Shown: positions 7,756-17,570, counted from the stretch's first letter. The stretch is DNA of 64,000 nucleotides from an uncultured Exiguobacterium sp. (GCA_913775715.1 CAJYMC010000001.1:124001-188000), one strand, 5' to 3'. Numbers and translations: made by a program. The notes: a model not told the origin generated them from the sequence alone.

Positions 7756-10068
7756 TTAATTCGAAAAATACATATGCAGTCGGAAATGAATCATGTCATT
7801 TATGAGGTTAAATAGCTCCCGTCCTGATGTCTGTCGTTCGATTGATAACATGTCACCATCAAATGCAAACGGCTTCCCCATCTTTGGAAACGGCATTTTC
7901 TTCAATAGTCGTTCTACTTTCGCTGCATCAAATGGTCCTTTTAACTCTGCCGTTTGCGCATCCTTCAACTCTCGATACTTTTCTGCATGTAAATATTCAT
8001 AAAAGAACGGAGCTACTTCCGCTGCAGTGATCGGTTCCATCCAGTGCTCTTCTCCCCGCTCAAGCATCGCTAGCAAGACGACCATCTTATAACTCCGATT
8101 CATGATTGTTTTTTCGACCTGTTCAATCAATTCACGATTCGCGTCGTACGCTTCGATTTCTTCGTCTGATAACTCCTGATGCTCTCTCAAGAACCCAACA
8201 TAAGAACCCCACTCTTGTTTATAACCTTGTGGAACTGCTGCATACTCTCCAATCTCAACATATGATGGTCGACGACCGAGTTCGTATTTGATTTGCTCAT
8301 ATTGTTCAATCAGTCGTAACTTCCGCTGACTTGGTTGTCGGAGTCGATGAATCAACTCCAGTGCTCGCGTATCGAACTCAATCACACAGCCAGGTGGTGG
8401 CATAATCGGTTCTATTTCCCCTCGCTTAAACGATTCTTTCATCGTTCCGAGTAGTTTCAGCTTCGTCTCAACGTTACGATAGTTCCCGATTAAATCAATG
8501 ATGACGCAGTGTAATTTGTCTTGCGCTAAACGTAAGCCACGTCCGATTTGCTGCGTGTAGATAGCGACGGATTCAGTTGGACGACAGAATAGCAGTGTAT
8601 CGACGTTCGGAATATCGACACCTTCGTTGAATAAATCGACGGTAAAGAGGACGTCAATCTCTCCTTGCTCGAATGCTTGCATGTATTGTGCACGATTCGT
8701 CGTCTGCCCTGTCAGTGCAAATGCCGTTGTTCCTTTATCCCGAAATACTTGTGCCAGATATTCCGCCTGCTTGATCGACGAACAAAAGCCGATTGTCTTC
8801 GTTTGGCGATGCTTCTCCCATGAATAGTAGATATTATCCGCGACCTCTCGATCAAGTTGTCTATGCTCGAGCTGCGTCGCATCATAGGTCCGACCGATTC
8901 GTCGCATCTGAGAATAGTCGATCGTGTCATGAATGCCGTAGTAATGAAACGGCGTCAAAAAGCCTTCAGCAATCGCCGCTGTGAAATGCATCTGGAAAGC
9001 AACGTTATGGTGACAGATCGCATAAACATCTGCACCGTCCATTCGGTCTGGTGTCGCCGTCAGACCAAGTAAGAAACGAGGCGTGAAATGATCAATGATT
9101 TTCCGGTAACTCGTTGCTGCTGCGTGATGGAACTCGTCGACAATGATGAGATCAAATTGATCATGTACAAAGTGCTCCAAGTGACGCTTTTGTGCCAGCG
9201 TCTGGACAGATGCGAAGACAATCTCCGTCGTCTCCGTGACGGTCCGGTCACTGCCGATATAGAAGCCGGTCTGCCACGCTGGATTGACTTTTTGAAACGA
9301 ACGCTCAGCCTGTAGTAACAGTTCTTTTTGATGTGCCAGGAACAAGACTCGTGTAAAGTCTCCCGCAAAGAACGCACTGAGATAGGTCTTCCCTAATCCA
9401 GTCGCAAGCACCGCCAGCGCACGTGTCCGTCCTTCTTGCATCGTTTCCCGTAATGCTTGGAGCGCTTCTTCCTGCACCCGGTGTGGTAGGATTTCTGGTG
9501 CAACGACGACTGTTCCTTCGTCGTACTCGACTTCCGGTTCCGCGACATATTGCCGCGCCGCATACTCTTGACGGTAAGCATCTAAGACAACCGGATTCAG
9601 TTCTTCTGCCGATTCACTAAGGTAAAGATCCATGAAGGCATCAATCGCATCATCAAGTATCTGTGGTGCGACAGCTTGCGGTAGATGAACGTTCCATTCG
9701 ATACCGGACCGAAGCGCACTGTTCGAGATGTTCGACGAACCGACGATTGATAAGCCAGTCTCTGCGTTTCGAAACAGATACGCTTTCGGATGAAAAGAGC
9801 GTCCGCCTGACCGATAAAAGCGAACTGACAACCCATCAAGCGAAAGCAACTGGGCCAATGCTTCTGGATCGGTGATGTGTAGATAGTCGCCAATCAACAG
9901 CCGAATCTCGGCTCCTCGTTGCAAGGCACGACGAAATGCCGGGACGAGCAAGGTGACACCTGACTTCTGGGCAAACGCTGCGACGATATAGACTTCCTCC
10001 GCCTGATCAATGGCATCAACGAGTGAGTCATATAAGTGATGCGTCGTCAGCTTCGCTTCCGGGATCAA
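7756..10068 (-). CDS. SF2 (DEAD/DEAH, ResIII-like) helicase with N-terminal phospholipase D domain
   Basis: 770 residues. The N-terminal 150 residues form a PLD-family nuclease-like domain with HPKAYLF (93-99) and GSSNISNSAL (110-119), the HxK...GSxN pattern. A SF2 helicase core follows: ATGLGKT (222-228, motif I), DEFHH (311-315, motif II), LTATPDR (336-342, motif III), and QQIGRGLR (506-513, motif VI), preceded by NEGVDIPNVD. The C-terminal 250 residues are helical and unassigned. The start is TTG at 10066-10068, overlapping the stop of the MazG-like gene by four bases with GAGG-rich SD inside that gene, so translation is coupled. PLD + ResIII helicases occur in restriction-like and phage-defence loci. 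Single-gene repair or DNA-processing roles are the alternative. Composition is like the core genome, unlike the SF1 unit next to it. Confidence 0.88.
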   Translation of the reverse strand: MIPEAKLTTHHLYDSLVDAIDQAEEVYIVAAFAQKSGVTLLVPAFRRALQRGAEIRLLIGDYLHITDPEALAQLLSLDGLSVRFYRSGGRSFHPKAYLFRNAETGLSIVGSSNISNSALRSGIEWNVHLPQAVAPQILDDAIDAFMDLYLSESAEELNPVVLDAYRQEYAARQYVAEPEVEYDEGTVVVAPEILPHRVQEEALQALRETMQEGRTRALAVLATGLGKTYLSAFFAGDFTRVLFLAHQKELLLQAERSFQKVNPAWQTGFYIGSDRTVTETTEIVFASVQTLAQKRHLEHFVHDQFDLIIVDEFHHAAATSYRKIIDHFTPRFLLGLTATPDRMDGADVYAICHHNVAFQMHFTAAIAEGFLTPFHYYGIHDTIDYSQMRRIGRTYDATQLEHRQLDREVADNIYYSWEKHRQTKTIGFCSSIKQAEYLAQVFRDKGTTAFALTGQTTNRAQYMQAFEQGEIDVLFTVDLFNEGVDIPNVDTLLFCRPTESVAIYTQQIGRGLRLAQDKLHCVIIDLIGNYRNVETKLKLLGTMKESFKRGEIEPIMPPPGCVIEFDTRALELIHRLRQPSQRKLRLIEQYEQIKYELGRRPSYVEIGEYAAVPQGYKQEWGSYVGFLREHQELSDEEIEAYDANRELIEQVEKTIMNRSYKMVVLLAMLERGEEHWMEPITAAEVAPFFYEYLHAEKYRELKDAQTAELKGPFDAAKVERLLKKMPFPKMGKPFAFDGDMLSIERQTSGRELFNLINDMIHFRLHMYFSN

Positions 10069-10388
10069 TCCTCGACCTCAATCAGGTAGAGGCATTCTTC
10101 GAAGCCGCCGCGTTGTTGCTGTTTCTTCGCTCGGACGGCTTCCAGTTCCTCGACTGTCACGCCATGTGTCTTCGCTAACGCTTGGATCAGCTCCAGTAAA
10201 TCAGCTAATTCCTCGACAGCTTCTTCGTCTGTCACTGCCTCCTCATATTCAGCCAGTTCTTCATGCAATTTCTTTTTCGCTTCCACTAGGAATTCATGTT
10301 CGTTTAACGTGCGGAACGTCGCTTTTTTTCCGTTTTGGTCGATGATGTTTGGAATCGCGTCCCGAACTAATTTATGATAAAGTGGCAT
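10065..10388 (-). CDS. MazG-like nucleoside phosphate pyrophosphohydrolase (PRA-PH/HisE-like)
   Basis: 107 residues, all-alpha, of the small MazG/HisE superfamily that hydrolyses the alpha-beta bond of nucleotides to release pyrophosphate. The opening MPLYHKLVRDAIPNII is characteristic. The metal-binding acidic pattern appears as EELAEYEEAV and EAVEELADLLELIQAL. SD AAAGGAGTG precedes ATG. It is first in an operon with the PLD-helicase (four-base overlap). MazG enzymes act as nucleotide-pool housekeepers, and some are linked to defence by lowering dNTP or alarmone levels. The coupling to a nuclease-helicase makes a shared role in DNA metabolism or defence plausible but unproven. Confidence 0.85.
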   Translation of the reverse strand: MPLYHKLVRDAIPNIIDQNGKKATFRTLNEHEFLVEAKKKLHEELAEYEEAVTDEEAVEELADLLELIQALAKTHGVTVEELEAVRAKKQQQRGGFEECLYLIEVED

Positions 10389-10477
10389 ATCAATTCACTC
10401 CTTTGAAGGGTTGAGGGATCTCCGAGTCGAATCACTCGGTGTCGTACATATGTATTTTACAAGAGGAGGTTCTTTTC

Positions 10478-10867
10478 ATGTCTACATTCAAACAAATCGA
10501 CACAACGAACGCCCCTGCTGCGATTGGTCCTTACTCGCAAGGCTTTATTGCAAACGGTACACTCTATGCTTCCGGGCAAATCCCGATCGACCCGGCAACA
10601 GGCGAACTTGTTCCAGGCGGAATCACGGAGCAGACGGAACAAGTCATGCGAAACGTCGATGCCATCCTGAAAGAGGCAGGACTGACACCCGACCGCGTCG
10701 TCAAGACGACATGCTACTTAACGAGCATGGAACACTTCGCTTCTTTTAATACGATCTACTCCGATTACTTCGCACCGCATAATCACTTCCCGGCTCGGTC
10801 TTGTATCGCGGTTAAGGAACTACCAAAAGGTGCCTTGGTCGAAGTCGAGATTTTAGGACTCCTCTAA
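10478..10867 (+). CDS. ridA: RidA family 2-iminobutanoate/2-iminopropanoate deaminase
   Basis: 129 residues, RidA/YjgF/YER057c family (B. subtilis YabJ). It hydrolyses reactive enamine/imine intermediates released by PLP enzymes such as threonine dehydratase. Family hallmarks: AIGPYSQG near the N-terminus, YASGQIP, and the C-terminal segment HFPARSCIAVKELPKGALVEVE with the catalytic arginine. The ATG at 10478 follows AAGAGGAGG; an upstream in-frame start would include the SD in the coding region. It is transcribed alone, divergent from the mazG-like gene, and closed by a terminator. Confidence 0.95.
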   Translation: MSTFKQIDTTNAPAAIGPYSQGFIANGTLYASGQIPIDPATGELVPGGITEQTEQVMRNVDAILKEAGLTPDRVVKTTCYLTSMEHFASFNTIYSDYFAPHNHFPARSCIAVKELPKGALVEVEILGLL

Positions 10868-10872
10868 TCACA

Positions 10873-10902
10873 CATCACGCATTTTGCGTGATGTTTTTTA
10901 TT
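10873..10902 (+). terminator. Terminator after ridA
   Basis: CATCACGC paired with GCGTGATG around ATTTT, followed by TTTTTTATTT. Confidence 0.9.
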
Positions 10903-11138
10903 TGTAAATCCTTGTAGTGTCCTCTCTATTCAAAACCTAAAAAATAGAAATTTCAAAATTATTTTAATATAAATAAATTATGGTATTAATTTGGATTTTA
11001 TGATAGATTATTATTAATTCTTACTTATTTTATATTAAAATTTGTTATTTATTAAAAATTATATCATTTTTTCCATTTTAATAAGTGTAGGAAATACATA
11101 GCAATTCTTATAGAATTTGAAGGGATCGGTTTATCAGT

Positions 11139-11690
11139 ATGAAAAAGCTTTTTAAATTGGTACTTGGTTTGATCATCGCAGTCGTCATTCTTATCGTTGC
11201 AATGGTCGCATGTACATCATTCTTCGCAAACGAAGTAGACAAAGAGCTCAAAAAAGGAGGAGAAGTCACTGCAGTCGATTCAAAACAGGCTAAAGGCGAT
11301 AAACAAAAAAATACACCTAAGCATTTTGCATTCGGCGATACGATCAAAGTCGGTGATGTACAGCTCACGATTTCAAAAGCTCAAAACCAGTCTCCTGCTC
11401 AATACAGCGAATCAAAAAATGGCAATGTCGTTGTATTTGATGTAACAGCAATCAATAAAGGCGATGATTCTGCTTTCATCGATGATACGGAATTCAACCT
11501 CTATATTAATGATGAACAAGTCGATTCTTATTTCGGAGATGACATGGCAATCAGTGGTGATTTAAACAAAGGTAAGACGTTAAAAGGTAAACTCTTTTAC
11601 GATGCACCAAAAGGTCAGTCCCTCGAACTTATCTACAAACCTTCTTTCTCATGGAACGATAACGAAGTCGTCTTTAAAGGTAAAAATTAA
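11139..11690 (+). CDS. DUF4352-containing exported protein
   Basis: 183 residues. A hydrophobic N-terminus (residues 4-25) ends in VAC, which could be a lipobox or an uncleaved membrane anchor. A lysine-rich linker (about 35-65) leads to a DUF4352 immunoglobulin-like beta domain (FGDTIKVGDVQLTISKA, then NVVVFDVTAINKGDD). This domain family is common in Firmicute surface lipoproteins and lacks a known activity. The ATG follows GAAGGGATC at a rather long distance. Preceded by about 235 bp of AT-rich DNA and closed by a bidirectional terminator. A second DUF4352 protein lies at 41473-42066. Confidence 0.82.
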   Translation: MKKLFKLVLGLIIAVVILIVAMVACTSFFANEVDKELKKGGEVTAVDSKQAKGDKQKNTPKHFAFGDTIKVGDVQLTISKAQNQSPAQYSESKNGNVVVFDVTAINKGDDSAFIDDTEFNLYINDEQVDSYFGDDMAISGDLNKGKTLKGKLFYDAPKGQSLELIYKPSFSWNDNEVVFKGKN

Positions 11691-11695
11691 TGAGT

Positions 11696-11724
11696 AAGCG
11701 CTCCTAGTTTTAAGGAGCGCTTTT
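11696..11724. terminator. Bidirectional terminator
   Basis: AAGCGCTCCT paired with AGGAGCGCTT around TAGTTTT, with T-rich flanks in the plus direction. It separates the DUF4352 gene from the convergent broken membrane-protein gene, whose last codons lie inside the stem. Confidence 0.85.
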
Positions 11725-12063
11725 ACTTTGTTTTGCTCGTCGTTGAATCGCATGCATCACGATTGGTATTTGTACAACCAGATTCAAGATACTTACTCCG
11801 ATCACTAGTTTACTGACCGTCAATGGATTGAAGTACCCTTCGCCATATCCTCTCCCTACGCTGAGCGCGATCCCTTATGAAATCGCAAACGAAACTAGAT
11901 TGCCGATGACGATATATTTCGGTTTCCCACTCCGCGCAAGTGAATACGATAGAGCACCGAGTCCAAACAAAAATAAGGCATAGCCTAGAAGTGAACCTTC
12001 TTTCCAATCAAAATAGGGTCCAAACCAAGCAAAGGGAATCATATACAACCATGTTCGTTTCAT
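11710..12063 (-). pseudogene. Small membrane protein gene interrupted by one in-frame stop
   Basis: The frame opens with ATG at 12061-12063, overlapping the stop of the upstream gene (ATGA). It encodes 62 residues with two hydrophobic segments (MKRTWLYMIPFAWFGPYFDW, then LLGYALFLFGLGALSYSLA), then meets TAA at 11875-11877. The same frame continues for another 54 codons of plausible membrane protein (LTVSKLVIGVSILNLVVQIP) and a basic tail, ending with TAA at 11710. One base change would restore a protein of about 117 residues with several membrane helices. Either it is a recent nonsense mutation or a 62-residue product is made. The family is unknown. Confidence 0.7.
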
Positions 12064-12440
12064 CGCTGCCCCTCCTGACTTGCTTGTGATGTGAAAAAAC
12101 GATACAACGCGTCACGGATGTTTCTCCATCCCGGTGGATAGACATTTGACTTGCTGATACAGACGGTTTGGTTATTCGTTGTTACCTCCAGCGTCCAATC
12201 CGTTCCGTCTAGCATCTCATGGACTGACTCAGGATACGTCCTCCACGCTACCAGATCATACTTCCTCATCCACGTATCCATGAACGTTAGATCGTCTTGT
12301 GTCAGCGTGCGCTTCCCTAGTGCCGTCAATCGATTTTCTTCATCTTCCGCTCGAATCGTTTGACATGCGTGATCCCACCAAAACGTTTGTCCTGTTCCCC
12401 TTCCGGACTCGCGGTAATAAACCCGTTTCACTGCCTCCAT
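12060..12440 (-). CDS. Hypothetical protein
   Basis: 126 residues, cytosolic, no signal peptide or membrane helix, tryptophan-rich (FWWDHACQTI, WMRKYDLVAW, DWTLEV). The start is ATG at 12438-12440 behind GAGGGT; the earlier GTG at 12447-12449 would overlap that SD. It overlaps the broken membrane-protein gene by four bases, so the two were an operon. I do not recognise the family, and nothing in the sequence suggests a reaction. Confidence 0.75.
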   Translation of the reverse strand: MEAVKRVYYRESGRGTGQTFWWDHACQTIRAEDEENRLTALGKRTLTQDDLTFMDTWMRKYDLVAWRTYPESVHEMLDGTDWTLEVTTNNQTVCISKSNVYPPGWRNIRDALYRFFTSQASQEGQR

Positions 12441-12589
12441 CACAATCACCCTCTAAATTTGACATTCCCAGTATACCCCATTTGTTATTTTTAACCTGAT
12501 ACAATTTCAATCAGGGTTCTTCCAATTTCTGTTGCTGTGAAACATTTTTCTTCTTCTATCAGTAGATGTAGTGAAAGGAGATGTTTCAC

Positions 12590-13270
12590 ATGCATGTATC
12601 CATTCAACAAGCCGGTTATGACGTCGGTCAACCCGTCTTACAAGAGATCTCGTTTTCTTTACACCCTGGATCCATCACCGGTTTGATCGGTACAAACGGT
12701 GCAGGAAAAAGTACAACGATTCAAGCGATGTTCGGTACGTTACCTTGGGTCGAAGGAAAGATTGATTTACCGGTCTCACTCGCTTATATTCCGGAGCAAC
12801 CGACCTATTACGAATATTTGACGCTCGCTGAGCACCTTGAGCTGGTCGCCTCGCTCCACGAGACGGATCATGCCTATACAGAACGACTCTTACAGACGTT
12901 TGAACTGCATGCTGTCACGGGTGACTATGTATCTTCTTTCTCTAAAGGAATGAAACAGAAAGTGATGCTCGTCTGCGCTTTGATGCAACGCGCGGACTGC
13001 CTGATCATCGATGAACCGTTCGTTGGTCTCGACGCGGTCGCGACGATTCGATTGTTGCATTTACTCGAATTAGAACGAACGCGCGGCGTAGCGATTCTGC
13101 TCGTCACTCATGTCCTCGATTCCGCGGAACGGCTGTGTGACGACTTCGTCTGGATTGATCAAGGGCGCATCAAACATCAAGGAACACTCGCTCAAATCGG
13201 TGAAGCCTCTGGTCAGCCTGGTGCCCGCTTGTTCGACATCATGGAAGCGATGGTGCTCGAGCATGATTGA
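12590..13270 (+). CDS. ABC transporter ATP-binding protein (EcsA-like)
   Basis: 226 residues, the nucleotide-binding subunit of an ABC exporter. Motifs: Walker A GTNGAGKST (34-42), ABC signature in SSFSKGMKQKV, Walker B CLIIDEPFVGLD, and a switch histidine in VTHVLDSAE. The ATG at 12590 is preferred over 12581 because AAAGGAG ends directly against the earlier ATG. It overlaps the following permease gene by eight bases. This layout and the sequence style match B. subtilis EcsAB/YthPQ, a heterodimer-type exporter affecting secretion and regulated proteolysis. The cargo is unknown. Confidence 0.92.
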   Translation: MHVSIQQAGYDVGQPVLQEISFSLHPGSITGLIGTNGAGKSTTIQAMFGTLPWVEGKIDLPVSLAYIPEQPTYYEYLTLAEHLELVASLHETDHAYTERLLQTFELHAVTGDYVSSFSKGMKQKVMLVCALMQRADCLIIDEPFVGLDAVATIRLLHLLELERTRGVAILLVTHVLDSAERLCDDFVWIDQGRIKHQGTLAQIGEASGQPGARLFDIMEAMVLEHD

Positions 13271-14294
13271 AACCTTTTTGAAGCAACGGATCCGTCGACG
13301 GCATGCGGAACAGCGTCGCTTCTTCCAAGAAATCTTCGACTGGACGATTTTGCTGTATCTCGTCATTCCGGTCGGTCTGTTCATCATCTATGAGACAGTT
13401 CAGATCTTAAACGGTCAAGCGGACTGGGTTCAAACGGTTCCGGTCGCTTGGATCTTACTCGGATGGATCTTGTATGGATTCCTGCCCGCTTTTTACGCTT
13501 GGTTCGAACCAGCAGATCGCCTCTTCTTCAAACCGGTTCCTGGAGCGATCGTTCGAATGAAGTGGTATTCCGTTCGGTATCATTTCGCGCGGATTTTCTT
13601 ATTAACGGCCGGCTTACATTTACTCTGTTTTCCGTTACATCGTCTCCGGTTTGACCAATCTAGCATCACCGTACTGCTGATTAGTCTCACGCTCGCTTTA
13701 CTTCAACCGTTCTTTAGCTTTTGGACATACCGGTTATCTGGGCAACGGTTCTTGCGAAAATGGAGCGGTCACCTCGTCCTGGCAACCGGACGCATCACTC
13801 TGTTGCTCCTGCTTTGGCTTCAACCACACCCTGTCCTCTTCGTCTTTGCACTGTGTGTGGTGCTGTTCGGATCCCTTCATGTCCGGCACTGGTCACGGCG
13901 TGAGGACGGATTAACGGAGGATATCCTGTTGTCAACGAAACGACAGTCGAGTTTATCGGCGACCGTCCTTGAATTGAACGGTGCCTTACCGAAGCCGTCT
14001 CACCGAAAGCGTCCGTTTCTTCATCTGCGATTATTCAAGCAGACACACCAGCAACTCCCACTGATCACGTATCTACGGGATCCGAGCAAGCGCCGCTTTT
14101 TACTCCAGCTGTTCGCTGCAATGAACTATGGTCTTCTCGTCTTACCATGGATCGGACGTGGTCTCGTCATTGCCTTTGTTCTGTTCGTCCTATATCAAGA
14201 AGTAAAACAACACGCCCTGTGGTTTAGACAGCAGCGCTTCTATCGGCTCGTTGACTCTCGTATTACAGCTTCTGCGGAAAATAAAGTCATTTAA
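13263..14294 (+). CDS. ABC transporter permease (EcsB-like)
   Basis: 343 residues, membrane subunit partner of the EcsA-like ATPase. It begins with a basic amphipathic stretch ([20 protein letters not shown]) followed by about six or more hydrophobic segments, including [39 protein letters not shown] and the C-terminal [20 protein letters not shown]. The ATG at 13263 overlaps the ATPase stop by eight bases, so the two are translationally coupled. The EcsB family is usually near 400 residues, so this copy is slightly short. No terminator is seen between it and the chemoreceptor gene 80 bp on. Confidence 0.85.
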   Translation: MIETFLKQRIRRRHAEQRRFFQEIFDWTILLYLVIPVGLFIIYETVQILNGQADWVQTVPVAWILLGWILYGFLPAFYAWFEPADRLFFKPVPGAIVRMKWYSVRYHFARIFLLTAGLHLLCFPLHRLRFDQSSITVLLISLTLALLQPFFSFWTYRLSGQRFLRKWSGHLVLATGRITLLLLLWLQPHPVLFVFALCVVLFGSLHVRHWSRREDGLTEDILLSTKRQSSLSATVLELNGALPKPSHRKRPFLHLRLFKQTHQQLPLITYLRDPSKRRFLLQLFAAMNYGLLVLPWIGRGLVIAFVLFVLYQEVKQHALWFRQQRFYRLVDSRITASAENKVI

Positions 14295-14373
14295 AAGATA
14301 TGGAAATCCGATATCTCTTCTCGTATTCCTTTCGTACACTAAAGGTAACCTAAAACGAACGGAGTGTATGCGT

Positions 14374-16446
14374 ATGAAGTGGGGTCTGTATCCGAAAATG
14401 TTACTCGCTTTCCTCGGTCTTGCAATCGTACCGATCGTCTTGATCGGTTCGTTTTTGTATGTTGAAACGAAGAGTGCCTTAACGGACGAAGCTTACGCGA
14501 AACTTGAGGCGATTCGTGATGCTAAAAAAGCGACTGTCACACAACATATCGATGAGAAGTTCTTGAATCTCGAAGCGTTAGCAGAGAACGAACAAGTCCA
14601 GCAAGCCTTCGCACCGCTGACGAAACAGTTTGCAGATGGTGGGCTTACGAATGATTCGTATCAGCAAGAAGCGAAAAAATTCGATACCTACTTCAATCAA
14701 TATATCGAGCAGTTCGGCTTCTATGATGTCTTCTTCATTGATCCGGATGGGAATGTCGTCTATACGGCGTTCAAAGAACCGGATCTCGGTCAGAATGTCG
14801 TCACCGGTGATCTCAAATCGTCAGGGCTCGGAAAAGCGTATCAGGACGCCTTGACGAAACAAACAGGCGTCATCGCTGATTATGCGTATTACGAACCGTC
14901 AAAAGCTCCAGCTGCTTTCTTTGCGATTCCCTATGTCGATCCAAAGACGAATAAACCACGTGGAGTTCTTGCGCTTCAGCTCGCCGGTGACCGGATCAAT
15001 CAGATTATGAAATCAACGGCCGGTCTCGGCAAGACAGGCGAATCCTATCTTGTCGGTGCCGATCAACGTCTGCGATCTGATTTCCGAGCAACGAAACAGA
15101 CCGAAGTTGGTGAAAAACGGATTCAGTCGACGCCAGTCAAACAAGTCATTGCCGGTCAGACGAAAACGACAGAAACAACCGATACAGACGGTCATGAAGT
15201 CGTGACGTCCTTCACACCACTAAAAATCGCTGGTCTCAACTGGGGACTGATCACAGAAGTCCATACGGAAGAAGTGTTTGCTTCTTTATCTGATTTCGTC
15301 CAAAAACTATTGATTGCGTTAGTGGCGTTAATTGCTTTGGTAGCACTTGCTGCGATCCTCTTCACACGCACGCTCGTCCGACCAATCCAGTCGTTACTGC
15401 ATAGTGCGGGCGCGATTGCCGAACACGATTTATCACAGCCCGTCGTTGCGACGTCACGTGATGAGATTGGACAGCTCTCCCGTTTATTCGAGAAAATGCG
15501 CCTCTCTTTAATCAATTTGGTACAGCGAGTCGATGCAATGTCGCGGACGATTGATGACTCTCTCGCAGAACTCGTCGTTGAAGCGGAAGAGACCGGACAT
15601 GGAACAAAAGAGATGGCAACAGCAATGACTGGCATTGCCGCGACCGCCCAGCAACAATCTGGCGCATTTGATGGGCATACAGCGTCCTTGCAATCTCTGA
15701 CAGCGACGATTGAGCAGAACGCGCAAACGTCGGCACTTGTCGTCGATAGCGCTAGTCGTTCAGAAAATCTTGCGACGACCGGACGTTCGGATCTCCATGC
15801 GGTCACGGAGCAGATGCAATCGATTCAAAATGCGATTGACGAGGCGGCCGATAAATCACGTCGCGTCCAAATCGCTTCCGAGAATATCTTAGAGATCATT
15901 AGCATCATCGAGTCGATTGCCAATGAAACGAACCTTCTCTCATTAAACGCTTCGATCGAAGCGGCGCGTGCTGGGGAACAAGGTAAAGGATTCGTCGTCG
16001 TTGCGCGTGAGATTCAGAATCTTGCCAACCAATCGAAACAGTCAATGGTTCGTGTCCAGGAAACAATTGATTCGATCCAACTGGAGACAAAACAACTCGA
16101 AGACGCCATGGCACGCGGAACTGTTGCCGTTCAAGACGGTGTCGTTCGCGTGACGGAAGCGACGCAATCTTTTGATTCAATCGTCACCCAGTCCAAAGGG
16201 GTCACCGTTGATATGGCCGCCCTTTCTGAAACGAACCGGGATGTCTTATCGACCGCTTCCCACCTCGTCGCGCAAGCCGAACAGTTACGCGCCGGAATCA
16301 TTGCCAGCGCCCAAGACAACCAACACGCATCCGAGCAATCACTCGCTTTCAGCGAACGAATGGATGTCGTCCATACGCTGACGGAAGAGATTTATACGCT
16401 CTCCCGTGAGTTGCACGAGACGATCAACCGCTATACACTGGATTAA
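14374..16446 (+). CDS. Methyl-accepting chemotaxis protein with Cache-type sensor
   Basis: 690 residues. Membrane helix 1 (about 8-30), a large extracytoplasmic dCache-like sensor domain of roughly 280 residues, membrane helix 2 ([19 protein letters not shown]), a HAMP domain (beginning [12 protein letters not shown]), and a long coiled-coil signalling domain. The hairpin tip is [20 protein letters not shown], the CheA/CheW contact. The ATG at 14374 is chosen over 14368 because GGAG at 14361 gives nine-base spacing. The ligand is probably a small organic molecule such as an amino or organic acid, as for other dCache receptors; this is inference. It is one of three chemoreceptors in the window. 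Confidence 0.93.
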   Translation: MKWGLYPKMLLAFLGLAIVPIVLIGSFLYVETKSALTDEAYAKLEAIRDAKKATVTQHIDEKFLNLEALAENEQVQQAFAPLTKQFADGGLTNDSYQQEAKKFDTYFNQYIEQFGFYDVFFIDPDGNVVYTAFKEPDLGQNVVTGDLKSSGLGKAYQDALTKQTGVIADYAYYEPSKAPAAFFAIPYVDPKTNKPRGVLALQLAGDRINQIMKSTAGLGKTGESYLVGADQRLRSDFRATKQTEVGEKRIQSTPVKQVIAGQTKTTETTDTDGHEVVTSFTPLKIAGLNWGLITEVHTEEVFASLSDFVQKLLIALVALIALVALAAILFTRTLVRPIQSLLHSAGAIAEHDLSQPVVATSRDEIGQLSRLFEKMRLSLINLVQRVDAMSRTIDDSLAELVVEAEETGHGTKEMATAMTGIAATAQQQSGAFDGHTASLQSLTATIEQNAQTSALVVDSASRSENLATTGRSDLHAVTEQMQSIQNAIDEAADKSRRVQIASENILEIISIIESIANETNLLSLNASIEAARAGEQGKGFVVVAREIQNLANQSKQSMVRVQETIDSIQLETKQLEDAMARGTVAVQDGVVRVTEATQSFDSIVTQSKGVTVDMAALSETNRDVLSTASHLVAQAEQLRAGIIASAQDNQHASEQSLAFSERMDVVHTLTEEIYTLSRELHETINRYTLD

Positions 16447-16467
16447 ACTTGAAAGGAGACATGCCTC

Positions 16468-17118
16468 ATGCCGACTCACTTATTCCTCTTTGGAGGCGGT
16501 CCTCCTTTTACACCGAACTTACGAACACGATTTGCTACATTAACGAACGGTGGACCGGTCGCGATTCTATACATTCCGCGGATCGGTAAGGACTGGACGC
16601 GTTACGCCTCGATCTATACGAAGCCGTTACAGGAAGATGGCATTTCGTCTTTCGTCCATCTGCCACTATCTGACGCACCAACAGACGGACAACTCGCGCA
16701 ACTGAAACAGTGTCAAGGCATCATCATCTCCGGTGGCGAGACCGAATTGTATCAGCAATACTTGGTCGGTACACCGATCGGTGACATCATTCAGTCGCGT
16801 TTCGCAGATGGTGTTCCGGTCGTCGGTTTTTCAGCCGGTGCCCTCGTTTCGCCCGAACGGTGTATCATTCCTGAGATCGACCAACGCGACAATCAACGTC
16901 TTCGCTTGCCTGGTCTTGCCTTACTGAACGACGCGGTCGTCTGTGTGCATTACGAGACGTGGGGCGAAGCTGCCCATCTCGTGCAATCGTTTACGGAAGA
17001 AAGCGCAGACCGTGCTTTCGGGCTTGCTGACGAGAGCGGAATCTATCTACGCAATCAGCACCTCGTCGAAACAGAAGGAATCGATCCCGTCATATTGTCG
17101 CGGAGTCCCGTCAAATGA
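16468..17118 (+). CDS. Peptidase S51 (dipeptidase E-like)
   Basis: 216 residues of the class-I glutamine-amidotransferase-like S51 family. The nucleophile serine sits in GFSAGA (Ser122), and His161 in VCVHYETWG is the likely partner. The oxyanion region is ISGGETELY. The family cleaves Asp-X dipeptides, but distant members have other or unknown substrates. SD AAAGGAG. It overlaps the next Nudix gene by four bases (ATGA), so both are made together, which suggests a joint salvage or house-cleaning task. Confidence 0.88.
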   Translation: MPTHLFLFGGGPPFTPNLRTRFATLTNGGPVAILYIPRIGKDWTRYASIYTKPLQEDGISSFVHLPLSDAPTDGQLAQLKQCQGIIISGGETELYQQYLVGTPIGDIIQSRFADGVPVVGFSAGALVSPERCIIPEIDQRDNQRLRLPGLALLNDAVVCVHYETWGEAAHLVQSFTEESADRAFGLADESGIYLRNQHLVETEGIDPVILSRSPVK

Positions 17119-17522
17119 CAGCAATCGTTCCTGCCGTCAAAGGCATCATCATTCACGAGCAACGTCTCCTGATCGTCCGCCGGGCTGCTGCTGACTTCGG
17201 TGGTGGGACGTGGGAATGCCCGGGTGGCAAGATTGACTTCGGTGACCTGCCAGTCGATAGTCTCGTTCGCGAGATAAAAGAAGAGACACAGTTGACGGTT
17301 ACGCCGGAGCGTCTCCTCTATGCCTCGAGCTTCCTGACGCATCCCGATCGGCAAATCGTTCTCTTGATGTACGTCTGTTCGACGCATCAAACGGACGTTC
17401 AGTTATCAGAAGAACACGACTCTTATCTCTGGGCGGACGAAACAATGATTCGTCAGTTGATCGCACCGAATATCTTAGCTGATTTTGAACGCCATGATGT
17501 ATTTTCGTTACTGCATCGCTAA
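17115..17522 (+). CDS. Nudix hydrolase with altered Nudix box
   Basis: 135 residues. The Nudix box spans 38-60: GKIDFGDLPVDSLV followed by REIKEETQL. The first glutamate of the consensus is aspartate (D44) and the usual glycine before the last hydrophobic residue is glutamine (Q59). The metal-binding EE pair (56-57) is intact, so activity is likely kept. Such proteins hydrolyse nucleoside diphosphates linked to another group; the substrate is unknown. It is coupled to the S51 peptidase gene and followed by a strong terminator. Confidence 0.9.
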   Translation: MTAIVPAVKGIIIHEQRLLIVRRAAADFGGGTWECPGGKIDFGDLPVDSLVREIKEETQLTVTPERLLYASSFLTHPDRQIVLLMYVCSTHQTDVQLSEEHDSYLWADETMIRQLIAPNILADFERHDVFSLLHR

Positions 17523-17526
17523 ACAC

Positions 17527-17570
17527 AACTGCCCCGCCTGACCAGTTGGTCGAGCGGGGCAGTTTTTATT
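17527..17570. terminator. Bidirectional terminator
   Basis: AACTGCCCCGC (17527-17537) paired with GCGGGGCAGTT (17554-17564), then TTTATTT. It serves the Nudix gene and touches the convergent diguanylate cyclase gene. Confidence 0.9.

Noticed and set aside
15192..15806. 204-codon ORF opposite the first chemoreceptor
   Set aside because: Antisense shadow of a conserved coiled-coil coding frame; Ser/Cys-rich and without SD.
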